A DNA stretch of 7,645 nucleotides, from NCBI RefSeq assembly GCF_002341865.1, contig NZ_DDOV01000049.1, forward strand, positions 2,312 to 9,956. The letters are read 5' to 3'. A program made the translations under genes and the position numbers. This stretch comes from Clostridium sp. UBA2485 (lineage in GTDB: Bacteria > Bacillota > Clostridia > Clostridiales > Clostridiaceae). Shown piece after piece: positions 1-7,192 of this stretch (positions are counted from its first letter, which is position 1; each line of letters opens with the position of its first letter). The notes under the pieces were generated by a model, which saw only the letters and a program-made list of their open reading frames with translations, ran no database searches and was not told the origin of the DNA.

Positions 1-1
1 T

Positions 2-1150
2 GGGGCAAAGGTTCCTGTTATTGAAGGAGCAAGTTTTGCATCTGTATCGGCAATGATAGCTATTGCAAATACTTATCCAGGAGATCCTATAACAGGCATT
101 ACAACTATTTTTGGAGCTACATTTGTAGCTGGATTATTCTGCTTTATTATGGCACCTTTCTTTGGAAAACTTATAAGATTTTTCCCAAAAGTAGTAACAG
201 GTACTGTAATAACTATAATAGGAATATCGTTACTTCCAGTAGCAGTTAAATGGTGTGCAGGCAATGATATAAACTCTCCAACATTCGCTAGTCCTAAAAA
301 TATTTTATTAGCTTTATTTGTTCTAATTTTAATCCTGACTATGTATAAATTCTTTAAAGGGATTTTAGGTAATATATCTATATTATTGGGTATAGTTATA
401 GGAACTATTGCTGCTTCAATGTTAAACATGACAGATTTTAGCAGGGTTAGTAGTTCTGGATGGATTAATATAGATGTACCTTTCTATTTTGGATCACTTA
501 AATTTAATTTAACGGCTATAATTTCAATGATATTAGTTATGTTAGTTACGATGACAGAATCTACAGGAAATATGATAGCTATACATGAAATGGTTGGTAA
601 AGAGATTGATGATAAAAACTTAACTAGAGGACTTAGAACAGATGGATTTGCCACAATGCTTGCAGGTATATTTAATACCTTCCCACACACTGCTTTTGGA
701 CAAAATGTAGGTCTTGTAAATTTAACAGGGGTTAAAAGCCGTTTTGTGGTAGCTGCTTCAGGAATAATTTTGATATTATTGGGATTATTCCCAAAAGCAG
801 GAGCAGTAGTAGCTTCTATACCATATCCTGTCCTTGGAGGAGCTGGAATAGCTATGTTTGGTATGGTGGCTTCAGGTGGAATCTCAAGCCTTGGCAAGGT
901 TGAATTTAATGGAACTAAAAATGGAATGATAGTAGCAGTAAGCCTTGGACTTGCTATGATTCCTTTAGCAGTACCAACTTTTTATGCTAAATTTCCACAA
1001 TGGGTAGACACTCTTTTCCATAGTGGTATAACAACTGGTAGTTTATCTGCTATACTTTTAAATTTATTCTTTAATGAGCTTGGAAAAAATAAAAAATTAC
1101 CAATACAAGATAATAAAGAAGTAGTTAATAAAGATAGTTGTAAAGCGTAA
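2..1150 (+). CDS. NCS2/NAT-family xanthine/uracil-type permease, 5'-truncated by the window edge
   Basis: Membrane proton symporter for a purine base; xanthine or urate is the likely substrate. The reading frame is open from base 2, before the first ATG at 53, so the true start lies to the left. About 382 residues are visible, against roughly 430-460 for the family, so only the first transmembrane segments are missing. The visible part opens with the conserved GxSF element (G-A-S-F), the family's substrate-side segment. A conserved acidic residue sits in MTESTGN (Glu codon 557-559), matching the TM8 glutamate that binds the base. The NAT signature Q-N-x-G-x4-T-G lies at 701-730. The T-G ending is found in xanthine carriers such as E. 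coli XanQ, whereas UraA-type uracil carriers have T-R. Many hydrophobic helices follow, then a charged, Lys-rich C-terminal tail. It lies 75 bp upstream of hydA on the same strand, and they may be cotranscribed. Substrate assignment is inferred from the signature and neighbours. Confidence 0.9.
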   Translation, partial: GAKVPVIEGASFASVSAMIAIANTYPGDPITGITTIFGATFVAGLFCFIMAPFFGKLIRFFPKVVTGTVITIIGISLLPVAVKWCAGNDINSPTFASPKNILLALFVLILILTMYKFFKGILGNISILLGIVIGTIAASMLNMTDFSRVSSSGWINIDVPFYFGSLKFNLTAIISMILVMLVTMTESTGNMIAIHEMVGKEIDDKNLTRGLRTDGFATMLAGIFNTFPHTAFGQNVGLVNLTGVKSRFVVAASGIILILLGLFPKAGAVVASIPYPVLGGAGIAMFGMVASGGISSLGKVEFNGTKNGMIVAVSLGLAMIPLAVPTFYAKFPQWVDTLFHSGITTGSLSAILLNLFFNELGKNKKLPIQDNKEVVNKDSCKA

Positions 1151-1225
1151 CAGATTAAAAAAGAAATGAAAATAACACTTTAAAATTATGTTTTATATAG
1201 ACATAAAAGGAGATGTAATTTTACA

Positions 1226-2617
1226 ATGGCCACTTTAATAAAAAATGGAGTTATTGTTACTTCAGGAGATATTTTTAAAGGAGATATTTATATAGAAAAT
1301 GGTATCATAACTAAAATAGGCATGAATTTAATTGAAGAAGCTGATGAAATAGTTGATGCTGATGAAAAATATGTAATTCCTGGAGGTGTAGATGTTCACA
1401 CTCACTTAAATTTAGATGTAGGAATAGCTGTGGCCACAGATGACTTTTATACTGGAACTGTAGCAGCTGCATGTGGTGGTACTACAACTATAGTTGATCA
1501 TTTAGCATTTGGACCAAAAGGATGTAATTTACATCATCAAGTAAATTTATATCATAATTATGCTAACGATAATGCAGTTATAGATTATGGATTTCATGGT
1601 GTTATACAACATGTAAACGATAATATATTAGAAGAACTTGAAGAGCTATCTAGTGAAGGAATAACAAGTAATAAAATTTACTTAACCTACGATTATAGAT
1701 TAAGCGATTTAGAAGTATTTAAAGTACTAATTAAATCTAAAGAAATTGGTATAATCACAGCTGTACATCCAGAGAATAATGACGTTGTTAATTATCTTAG
1801 AGAATACTATTCAAGCAATGGTCTTACGGCACCGATATACCACTCAAAGAGCAGACCGGTATGTTGTGAGGGAGAAGCTATAAATAAAATGCTCAATATT
1901 GCTAAAATGGCAGGAGATTCTCCTTTATACATAGTGCATCTTTCCTGTAAGCTCGGATTAGATTATATAAAAATGGCTATGGATAATGGACAAAAGAATG
2001 TTTTTACAGAAACATGTCCTCAATATCTTTTTTTAGATGAAATCAAATATAATGGTGAAAACAATGAAGGATTAAAATATATTGCTAGTCCTCCTTTAAG
2101 AGAAAAGTCTAATCAAGATGCATTGTGGAAAGGAATTCAAGATGGCTATATACAAGTTATTGCAACAGATCACTGTCCATTTAATTTCAATGTAGAAAAA
2201 CAACTAGGAAAAGATGACTTTACTAAATGTCCAGGTGGAGTACCGGGAATAGAAACTAGAATTCCGTTGATTTTTTCAGAGGGAGTTATGAAGAAAAGAA
2301 TATCATTAAATAAATTTGTAGATTTAGTAAGTACAAAGCCTGCAAAAATATTTGGATTATACCCCAAAAAAGGGACTATTGCAATTGGCTCCGATGGAGA
2401 TATTGTTATAATTGACCCTAATAAAAAAGTTAAAATTACAAAATCAATGTTACATGAAAATGTCGATTATACTCCTTATGAAGGATTTGAACTTCAAGGG
2501 TATCCAATAATGACAATTTCAAGAGGAAAAGTTATAGTAAAAGATAATGACTTTATTGGAGAAAAAGGATATGGACAATTTTTAAAAAGAGAAAAAACAG
2601 ACTTTTCCAATATTTAA
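1226..2617 (+). CDS. hydA: Dihydropyrimidinase/D-hydantoinase-like cyclic amidohydrolase (HyuA/YgeZ type)
   Basis: Cytoplasmic binuclear-metal amidohydrolase of the dihydropyrimidinase/hydantoinase family, which hydrolyses cyclic amide bonds. At 463 residues it is normal length. An N-terminal beta-sandwich part (about 1-50) leads into the TIM barrel. Metal ligands visible: His58 and His60 (HTH), Lys150 (the carbamylated lysine, in NKIYLTY), His181, His238 and Asp315 (TDHCPF). Tyr155, which contacts the substrate, is present. These positions nearly coincide with standard hydantoinase numbering. Blocks such as VDVHTH and AAACGGTTTI and the 'ETCPQYL' segment match my memory of E. coli HyuA/YgeZ, encoded near xdhABC there. 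One oddity: the usual PNGxPG loop reads PGGVPG (Gly337 for Asn), so the substrate may not be a classical hydantoin. The start has AGGAG at 1208-1212, a rather long 13 nt from the ATG. In this setting a purine-derived ring is a reasonable substrate, but that is inference. Confidence 0.95.
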   Translation: MATLIKNGVIVTSGDIFKGDIYIENGIITKIGMNLIEEADEIVDADEKYVIPGGVDVHTHLNLDVGIAVATDDFYTGTVAAACGGTTTIVDHLAFGPKGCNLHHQVNLYHNYANDNAVIDYGFHGVIQHVNDNILEELEELSSEGITSNKIYLTYDYRLSDLEVFKVLIKSKEIGIITAVHPENNDVVNYLREYYSSNGLTAPIYHSKSRPVCCEGEAINKMLNIAKMAGDSPLYIVHLSCKLGLDYIKMAMDNGQKNVFTETCPQYLFLDEIKYNGENNEGLKYIASPPLREKSNQDALWKGIQDGYIQVIATDHCPFNFNVEKQLGKDDFTKCPGGVPGIETRIPLIFSEGVMKKRISLNKFVDLVSTKPAKIFGLYPKKGTIAIGSDGDIVIIDPNKKVKITKSMLHENVDYTPYEGFELQGYPIMTISRGKVIVKDNDFIGEKGYGQFLKREKTDFSNI

Positions 2618-2767
2618 ATAAATAGCGATTTTTCTAATTATAAAGAACCTTTTGTAAAATAAAAGGTTCTTGTTTCTAAATTTATCAAAATGATAAGATA
2701 TATAGGTTATTAAATTGAGTATTAGAATGAATATTTATAACATTCGATAAATTTATTATTAAAATGA
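2307..2767. repeat. Long direct repeat, copy 1 (hydA 3' end plus terminator region)
   Basis: This stretch is repeated in the same orientation at 7191-7645. It covers codons 361 to the end of hydA, the terminator, and the left arm of the palindrome. Similarity starts abruptly at TAAATAAATTTG; the preceding bases are unrelated. By eye there are 11 mismatches over about 282 coding bases (about 96% identity) and about 90% identity downstream, with small indels of -3, +1 and -4 in copy 2. The right end of the homology is set by the window edge, so the repeat may be longer. The pair encloses the permease remnant and the complete xdhABC operon. Confidence 0.95.
2643..2677 (+). terminator. Rho-independent terminator after hydA
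   Basis: An 11-bp perfect stem (AAGAACCTTTT at 2643-2653 with AAAAGGTTCTT at 2661-2671) has a 7-nt loop and a short T-rich tail (GTTTCT). It starts 25 bp after the hydA stop. The same hairpin recurs in repeat copy 2 with compatible changes, which supports a real function. Confidence 0.85.
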
Positions 2768-2796
2768 TAAATTCATCATTTTAATAATAAATTTAT
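2747..2796. repeat. 22-bp perfect inverted repeat with 6-nt spacer
   Basis: The arms 2747-2768 and 2775-2796 are exact reverse complements around the spacer AAATTC. The sequence is almost entirely A/T and has no T-tract of terminator type. It lies between the hydA terminator and the permease remnant. The left arm is conserved in copy 2 up to the last base of the window. A related core, TTATCAAAATGATAA, lies at 2682-2696, and TTATTAAAATGATAA lies within this repeat at 2756-2770. It could be an operator, a cruciform-prone junction, or the scar of a small element. Function is unknown. Confidence 0.8.
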
Positions 2797-2818
2797 GACT
2801 ATAATTTTTAAAGATTAA

Positions 2819-3138
2819 CCATTTATAGGCTTTAAAGTATTTGCCATGATTACACTAGATGGCATTAAGATGATTGCTAAAGCAGGCTTTTCTAAAAGAA
2901 ATACAACTATAATCGGCATTACATTTTCTTTTGGTATTGGTCTTACCACCATGAAGCTTGCTATTGATACATTTCCACAATTTTTGCAGCCATTCCTTAG
3001 TGGAGTACAACCTCTTATAAGTTCACCGGCTACGTATGCTGTATCGTTTCAATTATAGCAAGTATTCTTTTTCCAATGGGTAAAGAAAATAAAGAATTAG
3101 TGAAATCAGCAATGCAGAATGATCAATCTCCAAATTAG
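2819..3138 (+). pseudogene. Remnant of an NCS2 purine/uracil permease (C-terminal ~100 residues, frameshifted)
   Basis: The frame starting at 2819 is open without a proper start. It reads through a P-x-x-G...M...DGIKMIAKAGFSKR segment, which matches the region just after the NAT signature in NCS2 permeases (compare PVLGGAGIAMFGM...GGI in the permease at the left edge). It continues through FPQFLQPFLSG until a stop at 3056-3058. Near 3023-3028 the reading shifts frame. The other frame then gives CIVSIIASILFPMGKENKEL and ends in a natural-looking stop at 3136-3138, so one frameshift broke the tail. The N-terminal three quarters is absent: upstream there is only the palindrome. The residues differ clearly from the first permease, so this derives from a second transporter, not a copy of the first. 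An ATG at 2846 gives a 70-residue frame but has no good ribosome binding site. Not expected to work as a carrier. Confidence 0.75.
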
Positions 3139-3309
3139 TAGCTAATTAATATATGAATGAATACTCTTGAATGTATAGGAATTTAGAAATACATAGGAAA
3201 AGCTTAGCCTTATGCATCTGGAATCAAAAAGAAATATTTATGAAAAGGCTGCAGAAGTTCTTGTGAAAAAGCAGAAATAATAAAGGATAGTAATTGTATA
3301 ACATAATTA

Positions 3310-3364
3310 GAGATATCTCGTTATACTATAAATGTAAAAAATGGAATGTTGTTTTTACATTTAT
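3310..3364 (+). promoter_or_regulatory. Candidate operator region: 10-bp palindrome plus 13-bp inverted repeat
   Basis: GAGATATCTC (3310-3319) is a perfect palindrome, followed three bases later by a -10-like TATACT (3322-3327). Directly after it comes a perfect inverted repeat with 13-bp arms (ATAAATGTAAAAA at 3328-3340; its complement at 3352-3364) and an 11-nt spacer. The stem has only one G-C pair and no following T-tract, so a DNA operator is more likely than a terminator. The position 120-175 bp before xdhA suggests control of the operon. The regulator is not in the window. Confidence 0.5.
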
Positions 3365-3387
3365 TTACAACGGTGATAAAATAATAA

Positions 3388-3417
3388 TTGAATATAGAAA
3401 TTACTTATAAATATCAT
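3388..3417 (+). promoter_or_regulatory. Candidate sigma-A promoter for xdhABC
   Basis: TTGAAT (3388-3393) as -35, an 18-bp spacer, and TATCAT (3412-3417) as -10, about 68 bp before the xdhA start. It is immediately downstream of the inverted repeat. The surroundings are so AT-rich that chance matches are expected, so this is only the best-placed candidate. Confidence 0.35.
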
Positions 3418-3484
3418 ACAATAATAATTTAAATTTGTAATCGTTAACTATATTTTAAATAAAAAATTGAGAAGGTGACAAATA

Positions 3485-5767
3485 TTGAATAATGTGATTG
3501 GACAAAACATTCCGAGAGTAGATGCTTACGAAAAAGTTACTGGCAGAGTAAAATTTACGGATGATTTGATTTTAAATCAATGTCTTGTGGCAAAAGTGTA
3601 TCATTCTACCATTGCCAATGGAATTGTAAAGTCAATTGATACCAGTGAAGCAGAAGCTTTAGACGGGGTCGTAAAGGTTGTAACATTTAAAGATGTACCA
3701 AAACAAACTTATCCTACTCCAGGTCATCCCTGGTCGGTGGAACCTGCTCATCAAGATGTGGCAGACCGTAATATTTTGACAGGAAGAGTCCGTTATTATG
3801 GAGATGATATTGCGGCTGTTATTGCAGAGGATGAAGTAATCGCGACTAGGGCTTTAAAATTAATTAAAGTTGAGTACGAAGAATATAAGCCTGAGATACA
3901 TCCAAGAGAATCTATGAAAGGGAGCAATCCTCCGATTCATGAAGAAAAGCCTGATAATATTCTTGCCAAAAGCGAATATGAAATCGGCAATGTGAAAGAA
4001 GCTTTTGAATCGGCGGAAGTGGTTGTAGACGGAACTTATAAAACCCAGGTTGTGCAGCATTGCCATATTGAAAATCCTATATCATATGCGTATATGGAGA
4101 AAGGACGTATTGTGATTGTCAGCTCTACACAGATTCCCCATATTGTAAAAAGGGTTGTAGGACAGGCATTGGGAATTTCATGGGGAAAAGTAAGAGTTAT
4201 AAAACCTTATATCGGCGGAGGATTCGGTAATAAACAGGATGTGTTATATGAGCCCTTGAATGCTTTTTTAACAACACAGGTAGGTGGCCGTCCTGTAAAA
4301 TTAGATGTTACAAGAGAGGAAACCTTTATTTGCACTAGAACAAGACACTCCATAGAATATGATCTTAAAGCAGGAGTAGATAAAGAAGGAATAATCATTT
4401 GCAAAGAAATGCATGCTTATTCCAATCAAGGAGCATATGCTTCTCATGGTCATGCGATTGCTGCCAACGGTGCAACTGCATGGAGACATTTGTATCATGT
4501 AGACAATATTAAAGCAACGGCTTATACGGTCTATACCAATACTCCTGTAGGTGGAGCCATGAGAGGATATGGCATTCCACAGATGTGCTTTGCAAGTGAA
4601 GCTTTTATAGATGATATTGCTTATAAAATTAATATGGATCCATTAGAGTTCCGTAAGAAGAATTTAATTAAGGGATACTTTAAAGATCCTTATCTTACTC
4701 CTATAGCAGCCAATACAAATGGTGTTATGGAATGTATGGATAAGGGTGCTAAGTATATTGATTGGCAGAAAAAACGAGAACAATACCGAAATCAGACAGG
4801 GAATATCCGCAGGGGAGTCGGTATGTCGGTGTTTAGTTATAAAACTGGTGTATGGCCTATTTCTCTTGAAATAGCAGGTGCAAGGCTGGTTATGAATCAA
4901 GACGGCAGTGTACAACTTATGGTTGGAGCTACTGAGATAGGACAGGGTTCAGATACGGTATTTTCACAAATGGTAGCGGAAACTCTGCATATAAATGTGG
5001 AAGATGTTCATATCCAATCTGTTCAGGATACGGATGTTACACCATTTGATACAGGTGCTTATGCATCCAGACAGTCTTATGTAACAGGTACCGCAGTAAA
5101 ACAGTGTGCAGAACAGATGTATGAAAAGATTTTAACTTATGCCAAAACACTTCTGAAAGAAGAATATAACCAATTAGAGATTGAAGACGGATGGATATTA
5201 GGAGATGGGAAAAAAGTATTGTCCTTAGAAGAGTTAGCTATGGAAAGTTACTACAGCCTCAGCAATTCCTCTGTTATTACATCGGAAGTATCTCTTCAGA
5301 CGAAAAAGAATGCCATAGCAACTGGATGCTGCTTTGCAGAAGTAGAAGTAGATATTAAGCTTGGAAAAGTAAAGATTATAAAAATAATCAATGTCCATGA
5401 CAGTGGAGTATTACTGAATCCTCAGCTTGCTGTTATGCAGATACATGGAGGAATGTCCATGGGAATTGGTTATGGATTAAGCGAGCAATTGCTTGTGGAT
5501 GAGAAAACAGGCAGAGTCTTAAATGGTACATTGTTAGATTACAAAATGCCGACAACAATGGATTTACCGGACCTGGATGTTGATTTCGTAGAATTAGAAG
5601 AACCTACAGGACCTTATGGCAATAAAGCATTGGGAGAACCACCAGCCATTCCGCCAGCTCCAGCTATTCGTAATGCTGTCTTACATGCAACTGGTGTCAG
5701 CCTTCATGAGATTCCTATGTCTCCTCAAAGATTAATCGATGCTTTTACCAAAGCAGGTTTAATATAG
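3485..5767 (+). CDS. xdhA: Xanthine dehydrogenase, molybdenum-binding subunit (XdhA)
   Basis: Large catalytic subunit that holds the molybdopterin cofactor and hydroxylates (or, run in reverse, reduces) a purine at carbon; it acts in the cytoplasm with XdhB and XdhC. At 760 residues it is full length. An aldehyde-oxidase/xanthine-dehydrogenase a/b hammerhead domain (about 15-125) precedes the two Moco-binding domains (about 135-370 and 395-740). Visible motifs: GGGFGNKQD from residue 244; GAMRGYG with Arg360, the substrate-site arginine; EIGQGSD with Gln487; and ALGEPP with Glu718, the catalytic base. Blocks such as SSTQIPHIV, RVVGQAL and RQSYV match E. coli XdhA as I recall it. Gln251 occupies the place of the second substrate glutamate of animal xanthine dehydrogenase. 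Translation starts at TTG, with GAAGGTGA at 3471-3478 well spaced before it; GTG at 3494 is a weaker alternative. First gene of the operon. GC and arginine codon use differ from hydA, suggesting transfer. Confidence 0.95.
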   Translation: MNNVIGQNIPRVDAYEKVTGRVKFTDDLILNQCLVAKVYHSTIANGIVKSIDTSEAEALDGVVKVVTFKDVPKQTYPTPGHPWSVEPAHQDVADRNILTGRVRYYGDDIAAVIAEDEVIATRALKLIKVEYEEYKPEIHPRESMKGSNPPIHEEKPDNILAKSEYEIGNVKEAFESAEVVVDGTYKTQVVQHCHIENPISYAYMEKGRIVIVSSTQIPHIVKRVVGQALGISWGKVRVIKPYIGGGFGNKQDVLYEPLNAFLTTQVGGRPVKLDVTREETFICTRTRHSIEYDLKAGVDKEGIIICKEMHAYSNQGAYASHGHAIAANGATAWRHLYHVDNIKATAYTVYTNTPVGGAMRGYGIPQMCFASEAFIDDIAYKINMDPLEFRKKNLIKGYFKDPYLTPIAANTNGVMECMDKGAKYIDWQKKREQYRNQTGNIRRGVGMSVFSYKTGVWPISLEIAGARLVMNQDGSVQLMVGATEIGQGSDTVFSQMVAETLHINVEDVHIQSVQDTDVTPFDTGAYASRQSYVTGTAVKQCAEQMYEKILTYAKTLLKEEYNQLEIEDGWILGDGKKVLSLEELAMESYYSLSNSSVITSEVSLQTKKNAIATGCCFAEVEVDIKLGKVKIIKIINVHDSGVLLNPQLAVMQIHGGMSMGIGYGLSEQLLVDEKTGRVLNGTLLDYKMPTTMDLPDLDVDFVELEEPTGPYGNKALGEPPAIPPAPAIRNAVLHATGVSLHEIPMSPQRLIDAFTKAGLI

Positions 5768-5782
5768 AAAGGAGGGAATGTT

Positions 5783-6670
5783 ATGTACGATATTAATCAT
5801 TATTATAATGCAGCAACAATAAAAGAAGCAGTTTCCCTTCTGAAGGAACATTCCAATGCAAGAATTATTGCAGGAGGAAGTGATGTGCTAATCAAGATTC
5901 GGGAAGGAAAAATGGCAGGAACAGATCTGCTCTGTATTCGTGACATCAAGGAACTCCAGGGAGTTACTTTAACAGAAAATAAAGATATTCATATCGGTGC
6001 TGCCACTACTTTCAGCCATATTACAAATGATCCGATTATCCAAAAATATATTCCTGTTTTGGGAGAAGCAGTAGATCAAGTTGGCGGACCGCAGGTTCGA
6101 AATATTGGAACAATCGGCGGTAATATCTGTAATGGTGCGGTTAGTGCAGATAGTGCTCCCACAGTCTTTTCTTTGGATGCCAAATTAAAGATTGTCAGCA
6201 GTGACGGTGAAAGAATTGTACCGGTAAAAGAATTCTATTTAGGACCGGGACGTGTGGACTTGCATCCAGGCGAACTGCTTACGCATATTATTATCCCTAA
6301 AGAGAATTACTGGGGATATTGGGGACGCTATATTAAATATTCTATGAGAAATGCTATGGATATTGCTACACTAAGCTGTAGTGTTGTAAGCAAGGTAAAT
6401 CCTCAGACCAATGTTTTAGAGGATGTAAGAATTACCTTTGGAGTTGCAGCGCCTGTTCCTTACCGCTGCCATATGACGGAAGATGCCATAAAAGGAAAAA
6501 TGATTGAGGAATCTCTTTGTCAAGTAGTAGAAGACACCATTCGCCAAGAGATTAATCCAAGAGATTCATGGAGAGCTTCTAAAGCATTTCGCCTTCAGAT
6601 CGGTGGAGAGATTGCAAAAAGGGCACTGGCAAAAACAATAGAACTTTCAAGGGGGAATCATCATGAATAA
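5783..6670 (+). CDS. xdhB: Xanthine dehydrogenase, FAD-binding subunit (XdhB)
   Basis: Carries FAD and passes electrons between the 2Fe-2S clusters of XdhC and the external acceptor, usually NAD+. At 295 residues it has the family's normal length (E. coli XdhB is about the same). The N-terminal FAD-binding domain of the molybdopterin dehydrogenase type (about 1-170) shows IIAGGSDVLIKIR (residues 28-40), the first flavin loop, and PQVRNIGTIGGNICNG (103-118), the second loop that contacts FAD. The CO-dehydrogenase flavoprotein C-terminal domain follows (about 180-290). An excellent AAAGGAGGG ribosome binding site at 5768-5776 precedes the ATG. It starts 15 bp after the xdhA stop, and its last 8 bases overlap xdhC, so the three are translated from one transcript. 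Confidence 0.95.
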   Translation: MYDINHYYNAATIKEAVSLLKEHSNARIIAGGSDVLIKIREGKMAGTDLLCIRDIKELQGVTLTENKDIHIGAATTFSHITNDPIIQKYIPVLGEAVDQVGGPQVRNIGTIGGNICNGAVSADSAPTVFSLDAKLKIVSSDGERIVPVKEFYLGPGRVDLHPGELLTHIIIPKENYWGYWGRYIKYSMRNAMDIATLSCSVVSKVNPQTNVLEDVRITFGVAAPVPYRCHMTEDAIKGKMIEESLCQVVEDTIRQEINPRDSWRASKAFRLQIGGEIAKRALAKTIELSRGNHHE

Positions 6671-7154
6671 AGAGATGCGGCTGGTAAAATGCATCGTAAA
6701 TGGAAAAGAAGTAGCCGAATATGTAGACGTGAGGGAATCCTTATTGGATATGCTACGTAACCGTTTAGGACTTACTTCGGTAAAAAAAGGCTGTGAAGTA
6801 GGCGAATGCGGTGCCTGCACCGTAATTATCGATGGTGAAACAGTTGATTCTTGTATCTATTTGGCCGTATGGGCAGAAGGTAAGAATATCAGAACATTGG
6901 AAGGACTCCTTGGAGAAAATGGGGAATTAACCAGAATTCAAGAGGCATTTATTGAAGAAGGAGCAGTTCAGTGCGGATTCTGCACACCAGGCTTTGTAAT
7001 GTCAGCTACTGTTTTATTAGAACGAGGAGAAAAACTTTCCAGAGAAGCTATTAAAAAGCATATGGCAGGAAACTTATGCCGCTGTACTGGATATCACAAT
7101 ATTGTATCGGCAGTAGAAAAAGTGATGGAAGAAGGTGGAACTAATCAGAATTAG
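6663..7154 (+). CDS. xdhC: Xanthine dehydrogenase, 2Fe-2S iron-sulfur subunit (XdhC)
   Basis: Small subunit carrying two 2Fe-2S clusters that relay electrons from the molybdenum centre to FAD. Its 163 residues are standard. The plant-type ferredoxin domain (about 5-80) binds one cluster through Cys44, Cys49, Cys52 and Cys64 (GCEVGECGAC...C). The helical domain (about 85-155) binds the other through Cys104 and Cys107 (QCGFCTPG) and Cys139 and Cys141 (LCRCTGYHN). All eight ligands are present. The ATG lies inside the end of xdhB, with AAGGGGG at 6649-6655 seven bases before it; a second in-frame ATG at 6675 is less well placed. This is the E. coli-type XdhC, not the unrelated XdhC/CoxI Moco-insertion factor. 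No maturation gene follows: after 36 bp the sequence turns into the duplicated hydA end. Confidence 0.95.
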   Translation: MNKEMRLVKCIVNGKEVAEYVDVRESLLDMLRNRLGLTSVKKGCEVGECGACTVIIDGETVDSCIYLAVWAEGKNIRTLEGLLGENGELTRIQEAFIEEGAVQCGFCTPGFVMSATVLLERGEKLSREAIKKHMAGNLCRCTGYHNIVSAVEKVMEEGGTNQN

Positions 7155-7190
7155 GGCATGTTTGAAAATCAAGTAGTGCAAGAATTAAAA
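7155..7190 (+). other. Junction between xdhC and the duplicated hydA end
   Basis: Thirty-six bases separate the xdhC stop from the start of repeat copy 2. They include a tiny frame at 7158-7193, MFENQVVQELK then TAA, whose stop uses the first bases of the repeat. This could be the beginning of a fourth operon gene cut off by the junction, but it lacks a close ribosome binding site and is too short to identify. There is no terminator hairpin directly behind xdhC. Confidence 0.4.
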
Positions 7191-7192
7191 TA

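Larger units (their letters stand above)
3139..3484. other. Non-coding leader between permease remnant and xdhA
   Basis: No convincing gene is present in these ~345 bases. A 22-codon frame at 3212-3280 (MHLESKRNIYEKAAEVLVKK...) has a coding-like amino acid mix but no ribosome binding site and no family I recognise; it may be gene debris. From about 3290 the stretch becomes very AT-rich and holds two dyad symmetries and a candidate promoter, annotated separately. I saw no purine riboswitch consensus. Confidence 0.6.

Noticed and set aside
73..897. Long open frames on the minus strand under the first permease
   Set aside because: They are antisense shadows of a strongly supported membrane protein gene, with Pro/Ile/Asn-rich translations and no family motif or ribosome binding site.
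1186..1206. Short inverted repeat TTATGT...ACATAA before hydA
   Set aside because: A 6-bp A/T-rich stem is expected by chance here, and it has no T-tract or conservation evidence.
2682..2770. CRISPR-like array from the repeated TTATYAAAATGATAA motif
   Set aside because: Only two short copies with irregular spacing and no spacers of uniform length.
3212..3280. Short frame MHLESKRNIYEKAAEVLVKK... as a small protein gene
   Set aside because: No ribosome binding site and no family match; at 22 codons it is more likely debris, so it is mentioned only within the leader.
3139..3484. Purine (xanthine/guanine) riboswitch before xdhA
   Set aside because: The conserved core segments and paired loops of the purine riboswitch are not visible in this leader.
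3860..4915. Minus-strand open frames inside xdhA
   Set aside because: They overlap conserved catalytic blocks of XdhA, have no recognisable domains, and are explained by codon bias on the opposite strand.
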